Source: a candidate division Zixibacteria bacterium RBG_16_53_22 (GTDB lineage Bacteria > Zixibacteria > MSB-5A5 > UBA10806). From it: a stretch of DNA of 48,827 nucleotides. The stretch covers positions 1-48,827 of the forward strand of contig MEWP01000167.1 of the NCBI GenBank assembly GCA_001775395.1, given 5' to 3'. The translations under genes and the position numbers were made by a program. Positions 17,307 to 23,936 of the stretch are shown piece after piece. The number at the start of each line of letters is the position of its first letter. Within the stretch, counting starts at the first letter, position 1. The notes below the pieces were generated by a model. It did no database searches. It was not told the origin of the DNA and saw only the letters and a list, made by a program, of their open reading frames with translations.

Positions 17307-19159
17307 TCTCCCTTGAACTGCTTCATGTCTCCCGGAAATGATGTCGGTATGTTCCTAGATGGTTTTGGCGCGGGGTTTTGCTCGGTCCCGTACTCGCGGT
17401 CGAACCTTTCCAAGTTCTTATCGACCCGATGGAATAGTGCATGGGTCCAACCTTTGCGTGGTGTCCTTATAAGCTCGGCTACGTCGGGATATTTTCTGGT
17501 GAACATCCGTCTTTCGTCGTTGCGGAGAGTGATGAGTTTGGTGTTCGCTGATGCGTGGAAGCCCCTGACAGATGGCACGTCTTCCGTCCAACTGTGATGT
17601 TTTACTATTTCTTGAACGTCCATCATTATCTCAAATTCCTTATCTTTGTATGATGGTGGGTTCTTGCCGAGGCCGTGATAGTACTTCTTCATGGTCGGAG
17701 CGTCGATGGGAGGAGCCCTGCGGTCGGCCCTCGACGGGTCGGCTTCCCATTCTTTCTCCTTGCGATGCCCGGACCTCTTGCCTACGTCCGTCATGAATGC
17801 GTGGAATGCCCCCTGCTTCGGTGTCGGGAGGTGGGTCACCCTGCGGGCGGCCAACCATTCCTTGAACTCTGGGGAGCTGGTGATGGCCCTGCGTTCCTTG
17901 GAAGTGTAATGGCGGTTGGCGTCGGGGTTCATGTACATCAGGTCGCCCTCGACCTCATAGCCGATGCTCTCCTGACCCCACAACTTTGCCCTCAGGCTTA
18001 ACCATTCCTGAAGGATGAATCGATTGGCATCGTAGTTCTCTTTGGTTGTGAATGATGTGACCTTGACGACGGGCTCCTCGACGAGGCCCTTGGTCGGAGA
18101 ATGATATCCTCCAATCGCCTCGGTCGTTGTATAACCACCAAAAAGATTGGACAGATGTTCCTTGGTTTCGTGGACACGAGAATCGAGCTCGGTCTTGGAT
18201 ATCGGGCGATTGCCTTCATCGGTAGATGGGACATATATGGCCTGCTCGACGGGGAGGGACATCTGGACGGGGTTGTGACGTTTCAGTCCTTCCCGAAGGT
18301 CCTTCATGGCGGCCTCGCGGGTTTCTCGGACCCCGGTGAAAAAGTTACCACCATCGGCATATCCGACGTAACCCCCTTTGACCTTTTCGACCCACATATC
18401 CTTCGGGTTGTGACCAGCGGCGATGTGGTCTTGGACTATTCGCATGATATCCTCGTCGGATAACGTCGGATGTTCGAGCTTTTCCTTCTTGAACATCCGA
18501 TAAATGTCGGGGTTCTCATTTTCCGTTTTTCCGTCCGAAAATAATTTGCTTATCTTCGGATTTGGACCGATGTGCTTTCGAGCCCACAACGTCATCGCGT
18601 CGAACGGACTTCCGAATTTCCTGACGTTGGCTTTTGTGACGGTGTATATCACGGACGGATTTTCAAGAGCCATTTCCGACTTCGTTGGACGGAGACCGGC
18701 ATCCTTGGGTGTGAGGATAGATTGAATCGCCCATGCCCGATATTTGACCCGAACGCCCCTCTCCGCGTACTTGGCAGCGCATGGCTTCTTGATTCGACCG
18801 ACGACCGCCAATGCACCCTTGACGTTGTATGGAGCGTTCCTCGGATATGATGTGTGACGGATGGGGACCGTTCTAAAGGTCCGTGTGAAAAAACATTCCG
18901 GGGGAGCTTGTCGGTGCCGGTCGAACCTCGCCTTCGACCATGGTTTCACGGGGTTGCCTTTGATAGTCGCTATCCCGGCCCCGAGTGCATGGAAGTTCTT
19001 TATCGCAACGTTGAGCTCCAGCTTTCCCCCCGCCTTACGGATGGCGGTGACCAAGCGGTCCTTACATTTCTTGCAGAACGTCTCGGGGTGGAATCCTCCT
19101 TTTGGGTTTCTAATTTTATAACTGGCCCCACCGTTCCCACAAGCGTTGCAGTTCGGCAT
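17297..19159 (-). CDS. Large zinc-finger protein heading the MoxR operon
   Basis: A 620-aa protein starting MPNCNACGNGG. Two CxxC pairs within the first 35 residues (CNACG and CKKCK) form a zinc ribbon. The rest is Lys/Arg/His-rich and mostly unrecognised, with a motif region around DEDIMRIVQDHIAAGHNPKDMW. I place the start at ATG 19159, which has GAGG at a good distance, rather than at TTG 19231, which lies in the AT-rich promoter. As first gene of the operon with MoxR, metallopeptidase, VWA-like and glycine-rich proteins, it may be a substrate or adaptor of that machinery. This is inference. Confidence 0.75.
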   Translation of the reverse strand: MPNCNACGNGGASYKIRNPKGGFHPETFCKKCKDRLVTAIRKAGGKLELNVAIKNFHALGAGIATIKGNPVKPWSKARFDRHRQAPPECFFTRTFRTVPIRHTSYPRNAPYNVKGALAVVGRIKKPCAAKYAERGVRVKYRAWAIQSILTPKDAGLRPTKSEMALENPSVIYTVTKANVRKFGSPFDAMTLWARKHIGPNPKISKLFSDGKTENENPDIYRMFKKEKLEHPTLSDEDIMRIVQDHIAAGHNPKDMWVEKVKGGYVGYADGGNFFTGVRETREAAMKDLREGLKRHNPVQMSLPVEQAIYVPSTDEGNRPISKTELDSRVHETKEHLSNLFGGYTTTEAIGGYHSPTKGLVEEPVVKVTSFTTKENYDANRFILQEWLSLRAKLWGQESIGYEVEGDLMYMNPDANRHYTSKERRAITSSPEFKEWLAARRVTHLPTPKQGAFHAFMTDVGKRSGHRKEKEWEADPSRADRRAPPIDAPTMKKYYHGLGKNPPSYKDKEFEIMMDVQEIVKHHSWTEDVPSVRGFHASANTKLITLRNDERRMFTRKYPDVAELIRTPRKGWTHALFHRVDKNLERFDREYGTEQNPAPKPSRNIPTSFPGDMKQFKGEWL

Positions 19160-19234
19160 GGTCGCATCCTCTTGCGATGTATAAGAGCCGATGTCCGAAA
19201 TAAACCTTTCGGGGAGCTCGAAAAAAAACAATCA

Positions 19235-19300
19235 CCTATTAATTAATATAGAGAAAAATATTTAAACCATTATGTTATAATGGTATTATAATTATTATTG
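19235..19300. promoter_or_regulatory. Divergent AT-rich promoter region
   Basis: AT-rich sequence with TATA-like boxes facing both ways: AATATTTAAA near 19256-19266, and TATTATAATTATTATT near 19284-19299. It lies between the start codons of the MoxR operon (19159, minus) and the DUF2080-like gene (19313, plus). A TTTAAACC element here resembles the TTTAAAC sites upstream of other AbrB-like genes. Confidence 0.55.
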
Positions 19301-19312
19301 GGGACCGCATCC

Positions 19313-19465
19313 ATGACGAGGGCTGTTGTCGATTTCAAAGAAATGAAAGAAAAAATACCCTCGATACCAGGAGAGAAATCGACAAGCGCGATTATCTACG
19401 TCCCTCTCTCATGGGCAGGAAAAAAAGTGGTTGTGTTCCTCATAAATGAAAGGGGGATAAGATGA
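19313..19465 (+). CDS. DUF2080/AbrB-like small regulator
   Basis: A 50-aa protein. Residues 21-45, with EKSTSAIIYVPLSWAGKKVV and a hydrophobic end VVFLIN, match the pattern of DUF2080 and AbrB-like swapped-hairpin DNA-binding proteins, which read roughly G-x-S-x-x-(I/V)-x-(L/V)-P-x-x-W-x-G-K-x-V. Its stop overlaps the start of the 611-aa gene (ATGATG), so the two are co-translated. DUF2080 proteins often accompany transposase genes, but none is present here. It probably regulates its own divergent promoter region; that is inference. Confidence 0.65.
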   Translation: MTRAVVDFKEMKEKIPSIPGEKSTSAIIYVPLSWAGKKVVVFLINERGIR

Positions 19466-21297
19466 TGCCGAGGAAGAAAAAGGACCCGGATGTGAAAATA
19501 CTTCCAGACGATGTGGACGATGAGGATGCCCTACTCGGGGAGGACGTGGAGGACGAACCTGAGCCCGAACCTGAGCCCGACGTGGGGCCGAAGGAGGACG
19601 CCGGTATGTGGAAGCAAAAGTACTACGATGCCGAGCGGTCCAAGTCCGAGGTCGCGTCCGAATATCGTCAGAAAATTAATCAACTTCAGGAGGAGCTTCG
19701 GAAGTCCAGGTTGGAAAAGATGGACAAAGATGGAGGTGACCTCGATGGTGATGAACGGGCGACCGCGCCCGTCAGTAGGGCGTCCGATACCGACGAACGA
19801 CCGCCATACCGCATCGTCAAATGGGTCCAAGAACGGGCCATGAACGGGCAGGCCGTCATGGTCCCCCGTGAGATACCCGGCCTATCATACGAGGACCATC
19901 CGAGGGCTGAAGACCTCCCGCTCCAAATCATCCTCAACTGGGGTCCCGGCGAATACAAGGTCCGTGACGGGCGGGGCAAGATTGTCGGCGGGTTCAACAT
20001 CACCCCGGCAGGGGCCGAGGGTGCCCCCGGCATGGGCATGGGTGCTCCCCCAGCCATCAATCCAGCGAACGCCAACATCGGCCAGTTCATGATGGACCCG
20101 ATGCAACGTGCCCTCAACCTCTTCGACGAGGGCAAGAAGAGAGGGGATGATAAACTGATGGCGCGGGCCGGGCAACTCATGGACAGGGCCATGGAAGGCG
20201 GGGGCGGTGGCATGGGCGAACTCGAAAAAACCCTCGGGCTCCTCAAGGCACTCAACGATTACTCCGCACAAGCACGGGCTCTCGTCATGCCTCCGGGTGG
20301 CTTCCCCGGCTCGGGTGGCGTCGAGGACAAGGAGGTCGCCCTCAAACGCCTCGAAATGGAGGTCGCTGATAAAAAGTGGGCGGGCGTCGAACGCATTATA
20401 TCCGGGGTCACCGAAAAAGCCGAAGGCATCGTTGAACGGGTCGTAAAAGAACTCAAGGCACCGGAAGCCAACAAGGAGCAAGTCAAGAACGCCGCACAGC
20501 GTCTCGGAGGGGCTAGTGCCGGGGCTCGGTTCATTCCCGCAAATCAGCCTCCATCCCCCCCCGCTTCGCCCCCGCCTCCGCAGGCACCTCCACGACCTAA
20601 GACCGTAGCACCCCCAGGAACCGTCGTTAAATGCGGTGGGTGTAGCAACGACTTCACCATCAATGATTTCCTATCCCATGTCCACAGCTGCCCCGGTGGC
20701 GGGCAGCCCGCCGCCCCGCAGGGGACGCCGATGGCGGCCCCACAAACCCCCGGAGGAAGAGGAATGCCTGAACTCCATCCAGAACTGAAAACATATCTTG
20801 GCCTAATGAGGAGCTTGACGAACTACATCGTCGCGTTCAACGACGGTGACAACGACGCTTCCCCCGAGGCAGTTGGTAAGACCGTATGGTTGGGTGTATC
20901 TGTCCCCGGAAAGGATGACGATAAGGCAAAGCTCCTGTCCATCGTAGATACAGGATATGACCGCATTTCTAACAGGGAGGACCTTAACAACATCGTCAAG
21001 GGGCTCGACGCGTTCCCTAACTTTACGCCCGAGCAGACGGCCATGTTCATCGAGGCGGCAGTCGTCAGCGGCATCATGAGAAACGAAGAGGTCGAACATC
21101 TCGAAGATGTTGGTGACCTCGGTCCAGCATTGGACGAGTTCAAGAACCACATCGCCATCCAACAGTCACCAAAAGGAAGAGAATGGATATGCCGCCTCCT
21201 GAACGCCGTCGCAATAAAGGCTGGACGACCGGCCCCCCACGCCGATTTCCTTCCGGGAGCTCAGGGGGCACGGAGGGGAGGGGCGGATAACCTATGA
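19462..21297 (+). CDS. Coiled-coil and zinc-finger protein of unknown function
   Basis: A 611-aa protein. The N-terminal 45 residues are very acidic (EDEPEPEPEPD). A coiled coil follows near residues 50-90 (QKINQLQEELRKSRLEK), then a compact domain (about 115-170) with YRIVKWVQERAM. The centre is Gly/Met/Pro-rich. A C2HC-type finger CGGCSNDFTINDFLSHVHSC lies near residue 395 after a Pro-rich linker, and a helical C-terminal domain ends the chain. A second ATG at 19465 is an equally good start. Modular low-complexity linkers suggest a scaffold or hub. No enzyme motif is visible. Confidence 0.8.
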   Translation: MMPRKKKDPDVKILPDDVDDEDALLGEDVEDEPEPEPEPDVGPKEDAGMWKQKYYDAERSKSEVASEYRQKINQLQEELRKSRLEKMDKDGGDLDGDERATAPVSRASDTDERPPYRIVKWVQERAMNGQAVMVPREIPGLSYEDHPRAEDLPLQIILNWGPGEYKVRDGRGKIVGGFNITPAGAEGAPGMGMGAPPAINPANANIGQFMMDPMQRALNLFDEGKKRGDDKLMARAGQLMDRAMEGGGGGMGELEKTLGLLKALNDYSAQARALVMPPGGFPGSGGVEDKEVALKRLEMEVADKKWAGVERIISGVTEKAEGIVERVVKELKAPEANKEQVKNAAQRLGGASAGARFIPANQPPSPPASPPPPQAPPRPKTVAPPGTVVKCGGCSNDFTINDFLSHVHSCPGGGQPAAPQGTPMAAPQTPGGRGMPELHPELKTYLGLMRSLTNYIVAFNDGDNDASPEAVGKTVWLGVSVPGKDDDKAKLLSIVDTGYDRISNREDLNNIVKGLDAFPNFTPEQTAMFIEAAVVSGIMRNEEVEHLEDVGDLGPALDEFKNHIAIQQSPKGREWICRLLNAVAIKAGRPAPHADFLPGAQGARRGGADNL

Positions 21298-21551
21298 GCG
21301 TTCAACATGGGTCGAATCCCAAGGACACCCCAGAGCTCAAGCACGTTATCGACGGACACATCAAGAACGATGACGAGATGTGGTATATCCAACTTATCTT
21401 CGCTCTCGAAGGTGATGACCCGGCCAAGATGTCGGATTGGGTCGCGCATCTGACCATATCGAACACCACCCAGATAATCCCGATGCCGGTGTTCTTGGAG
21501 CTATGCAAGGTTCTGGGGGACGTTCATGCCTCGGCGAAAATCGGACATTGA
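21294..21551 (+). CDS. Small hypothetical protein
   Basis: An 85-aa protein, helical and slightly acidic, with no recognised motif. It starts in an ATGA overlap with the 611-aa gene, and its 3' end overlaps the next gene by 26 bases. The strict coupling suggests it works with the 611-aa protein. Confidence 0.7.
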   Translation: MSVQHGSNPKDTPELKHVIDGHIKNDDEMWYIQLIFALEGDDPAKMSDWVAHLTISNTTQIIPMPVFLELCKVLGDVHASAKIGH

Positions 21552-22053
21552 TAAATTCCTCGAAGCTGAGGCAGGGATGAACAGGGTCAGACGGTTAATC
21601 GTACTCATGACGTTCTTCGTGACTGTCCCTGCGACGGTGACCGCTGTCCTAGTCGGATACCTCGGGGTCCGACTACCAGATTGGTTGATGGCCGCCCTTT
21701 TGGTCGAGGTCCTGTGCGTCGAGGGTATGATTTTCTTCTTCACCGCCAAGCTCACCATCATGTCGGAGGTGGCATCATCATTATACGAAGACATTATCAA
21801 AAGCCTAAAAACTATTCGTAGGCCACTGGAGGGCATCGGAAGAATCCTGTATAACATGAAAGATGTCCTCCCAGAAATCGAGATGTTCTTGAAGAAGGTC
21901 GATAAAGAACAGGTTCGGGAGTTCATACGAACATCGTCGAGACAGATGGAAATCAATCGCAGTAAACTATCACAGGACGAAATTAAAAACGTGGCACTCC
22001 GTCTAACAGGGAGGACAGACGATGGGCATAAAGTGGGCGGTCCTAGTAAGTGA
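21526..22053 (+). CDS. Two-span membrane protein with helical cytoplasmic tail
   Basis: A 175-aa protein with two membrane helices, about residues 24-46 (LIVLMTFFVTVPATVTAVLV) and 52-75 (LMAALLVEVLCVEGMIFFFTA), joined by a short loop. A charged helical tail of about 90 residues follows, likely cytoplasmic (EIEMFLKKVDKEQVREFI). The N-terminus is basic (MPRRKSD), consistent with both ends on the inside. It could be a virion membrane or host-membrane protein. The family is unknown. Confidence 0.75.
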   Translation: MPRRKSDIDKFLEAEAGMNRVRRLIVLMTFFVTVPATVTAVLVGYLGVRLPDWLMAALLVEVLCVEGMIFFFTAKLTIMSEVASSLYEDIIKSLKTIRRPLEGIGRILYNMKDVLPEIEMFLKKVDKEQVREFIRTSSRQMEINRSKLSQDEIKNVALRLTGRTDDGHKVGGPSK

Positions 22054-22240
22054 CCCCGACAACCAAGAATCCATGAAACTCCTCCTTCAGGAAGTCGGAG
22101 AACGCCCCGACACGTTCACTCAGGACGGGGTTTTATATTTCATACATTCGAAGCATACGTGCATCCTCGACGCCACGACGGAGGCGGTTGCGATGAAACG
22201 ACTGGGTTGGAAAAAGGTCGATATCCATCCAATTCCATAA
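22022..22240 (+). CDS. Small hypothetical protein
   Basis: A 72-aa alpha/beta protein (MGIKWAVLVSDPDNQ start). It overlaps the end of the membrane-protein gene by 32 bases. The pattern strand, helix with LLLQEVGERP, strand VLYFIHS, then helix suggests a tiny ferredoxin-like fold, but no family is recognised. Confidence 0.65.
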   Translation: MGIKWAVLVSDPDNQESMKLLLQEVGERPDTFTQDGVLYFIHSKHTCILDATTEAVAMKRLGWKKVDIHPIP

Positions 22241-22316
22241 CCGTTTGTCTACTACACAACACTTTTCGAAAGTCATATATCATCCACGGGGCCATATTTA
22301 TATCGAGGTGGGATAT

Positions 22317-22484
22317 ATGGACGAAGAAACATTCAAAATGGTGTTCGAGAACCGACTGAGGACCGTCGTGGCGATTGCCGATAAAATCGCATTACAGATA
22401 TATGGTAAGGCACGGACAGACCTCCCAGAACCACAACGTCGGAAGGTGTGGTTCATGGCCCTCAAACATGCGAGGTCGAGTTGA
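22317..22484 (+). CDS. Small helical protein with its own promoter
   Basis: A 55-aa helical, basic protein starting MDEETFKMV. I place the start at 22317 because GAGGTGGGATAT immediately precedes it and a TATA-like CATATTTATATC lies just before that. The longer in-frame version would begin upstream of this promoter. It is the last plus-strand gene before convergent minus-strand genes. Function unknown. Confidence 0.6.
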   Translation: MDEETFKMVFENRLRTVVAIADKIALQIYGKARTDLPEPQRRKVWFMALKHARSS

Positions 22485-22490
22485 CGTTTA

Positions 22491-22847
22491 TCATTTGAAC
22501 GATGGGTCATCGGATATAGCATACTTCCGAAGTTGGGCCACAAGCTTTTCGATTTCTTTATGGTGGCGTTCTATTTGGGCTTGTTTAGCTCGGATGGCCG
22601 ACACTAAAAATTCGGTTTTATTGACGATGACTACACAATCTGAGGACTTTTCCCATCGGTCATCCTTCGGCCTCTGTATATGGACGGCGGTCCAAGACCC
22701 TTTATCTTTACGGACCTCCACGAGGTCATATTCTTCGAGTAGGACCACCGGAAAGCTGTCCCTTTTCTCGAATATATGCACGACTTTTTTCTTCGTGCCT
22801 ATATTCTTTATCAATACCCCATATTCTCGAAGGTCGGGCGTAGGCAC
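22491..22847 (-). CDS. Hypothetical protein with C-terminal coiled coil
   Basis: About 118 aa. The most likely start is GTG at 22847, 4 bases after the stop of the preceding gene; longer forms would overlap that gene. Residues 10-75 form a small beta domain with a basic centre, and the C-terminal 40 residues are a coiled coil (AIRAKQAQIERHHKEIEKLV). No family is recognised. The start assignment is uncertain. Confidence 0.6.
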   Translation of the reverse strand: MPTPDLREYGVLIKNIGTKKKVVHIFEKRDSFPVVLLEEYDLVEVRKDKGSWTAVHIQRPKDDRWEKSSDCVVIVNKTEFLVSAIRAKQAQIERHHKEIEKLVAQLRKYAISDDPSFK

Positions 22848-22851
22848 ATCC

Positions 22852-23094
22852 TCACTTCCACAATTTCCCGATGGCCTGCCCGACGGCATATCCCGATGTT
22901 GCGACGTGCTTGGCAACTATACCATCTGTCGGAAAAAGATTTTCCTTATTCGATGCAAAATAGGCGAGGTCCGTCGGTATGTCGGCGGGCTTGATGTCGG
23001 TCTTGGACTTTCCGACGGCGATGCCTATGGCCCCTCCGATGATGGCAGCTACGACCAACCAACCTGGGTTCACGGGCTCCATGATATTATACAT
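22852..23094 (-). CDS. Small single-pass membrane protein
   Basis: About 80 aa with a membrane helix near residues 10-28 (GWLVVAAIIGGAIGIAVG) followed by a polar tail. ATG 23094 lies just after a GGGGGG stretch. A second ATG at 23082 is also possible, and the frame is open upstream to 23238. I prefer the shorter form because a separate small gene with its own promoter appears to occupy the upstream sequence. Confidence 0.55.
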   Translation of the reverse strand: MYNIMEPVNPGWLVVAAIIGGAIGIAVGKSKTDIKPADIPTDLAYFASNKENLFPTDGIVAKHVATSGYAVGQAIGKLWK

Positions 23095-23132
23095 GACCCC
23101 CCTTCTTATTAAATTTTTCCTTATCGTCCGAG

Positions 23133-23294
23133 TTATTTCATCATACACGTCGGACATTGACCAGTGACGCATCCTCTCAACCAATCGCAATGAAAAATAA
23201 TCTGGATGACCCTGAAATTCAAAACGCACCGACGGCATCTACTCCGGTCGCAGATATATTGGGCCAGCCACCGGAGCAATTCCGGGATTCTCAT
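23133..23294 (-). CDS. Small cysteine-rich zinc-binding protein
   Basis: A 53-aa protein starting MRIPELLRWL with cysteines at residues 15, 20, 23, 36, 42, 47 and 50, ending CPTCMMK. The CRRC and CPTC pairs could bind zinc. Support comes from GGGAGGACCA right before ATG 23294 and a TATA box (TTTATAAGG) about 35 bases upstream. It overlaps the upstream extension of the next gene in another frame, so one of the two readings must be wrong there. Confidence 0.5.
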   Translation of the reverse strand: MRIPELLRWLAQYICDRSRCRRCVLNFRVIQIIFHCDWLRGCVTGQCPTCMMK

Positions 23295-23324
23295 TGGTCC
23301 TCCCATTCCCCCTATCGGAAATTT

Positions 23325-23334
23325 CCTTATAAAC
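23325..23334 (-). promoter_or_regulatory. TATA box for the small minus-strand operon
   Basis: On the minus strand the sequence reads GGTTTATAAGG, about 35 bases before ATG 23294 with a Shine-Dalgarno sequence in between. It fits an archaeal promoter serving the three small genes down to 22491. Confidence 0.55.
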
Positions 23335-23389
23335 CTATGCTTCACAATCAAAATCTTTGATGAACGCTAATCCTCGGCCCCGTTTCTTT

Positions 23390-23450
23390 TTAACGACCGC
23401 TAATCGATTTGGTTGTCCAATATCTTCCGAGTTGTGCGTCAATTCGGAAG
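23390..23450 (+). promoter_or_regulatory. Composite element, copy 1: CGCTAAT, 19-base spacer, 27-bp inverted repeat
   Basis: CGCTAAT at 23398-23404 is followed after 19 bases by CTTCCGAGTT (23424-23433), a 7-base spacer, and AATTCGGAAG (23441-23450). The same order with the same 19- and 7-base spacings occurs at 48756-48808. The inverted repeat looks like a dimeric protein binding site. It could be an operator or part of a replication origin. Confidence 0.75.
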
Positions 23451-23476
23451 GTGTTCGGTATCCGTTCCGTCGTGGG

Positions 23477-23503
23477 CTTCCGTTTTGTCAATGAACTCGG
23501 AAG
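23477..23503 (+). repeat. 27-bp inverted repeat, copy 2
   Basis: CTTCCGTTTT (23477-23486), a 7-base spacer and AACTCGGAAG (23494-23503) repeat the architecture of the site 53 bases upstream. The left arm is imperfect. A further single arm, CTTCCGAGTT, occurs at 23604-23613 followed by ACCCGCTAAT. No gene is evident between 23340 and 23612. Confidence 0.7.
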
Positions 23504-23612
23504 TGGGTCAGTCTGTTATACTAAGATAGTTGCTACCATATGGAAATTGGGTGGAATTGCTTTTATTACTGTACTATATAAAAAGCAATTTAACCCACAT
23601 CGACTTCCGAGT

Positions 23613-23936
23613 TCACAACCCGCTAATAACGTTCGTCAACTTCTCTCGGGCGAACCTATCGGAGAGTTCTGGTATTGGGAAAGCCGCCCACCCACCCTTT
23701 TCGTTGTAACCGAGAACATATACACAAAGGCACGAGGAGCACACCCCGATACGACTGTGACTTTCGTCGAGCAGAACGAGCTTATCGTCCCATTCGAGGT
23801 ATTTGAACATTCCTGCGAGGCCGTAGAATGTTTGACGGTCCTTCTTCGTCGAAGATATGAACATCGTTTCATTTCCACACCCACAAAGTGATGCGGTCAG
23901 CGGCCATCCCATAGCAAATTTCAATGCATTATCCAT
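23613..23936 (-). CDS. Small zinc-binding protein downstream of primase-helicase
   Basis: A 107-aa protein with two cysteine clusters, CGCGNETMF (residues about 18-26) and CSSCLC (about 67-72), suggesting a zinc ribbon interrupted by an insertion. It starts within the last bases of the primase-helicase gene (8-base overlap), so it is translated with it and may be a replication accessory protein. Its stop lies next to a single CTTCCGAGTT arm. The family is not recognised. Confidence 0.7.
   Translation of the reverse strand: MDNALKFAMGWPLTASLCGCGNETMFISSTKKDRQTFYGLAGMFKYLEWDDKLVLLDESHSRIGVCSSCLCVYVLGYNEKGGWAAFPIPELSDRFAREKLTNVISGL

Noticed and set aside
19313-19465. Transposon-associated DUF2080 gene marking an insertion sequence
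   Set aside because: No transposase, terminal inverted repeats or target duplications are visible on either side.
23409-23891. Plus-strand frame of 160 codons across the repeat region
   Set aside because: Its second half is antisense to the zinc-binding 107-aa gene and its first half covers the inverted repeats. Composition is not protein-like.
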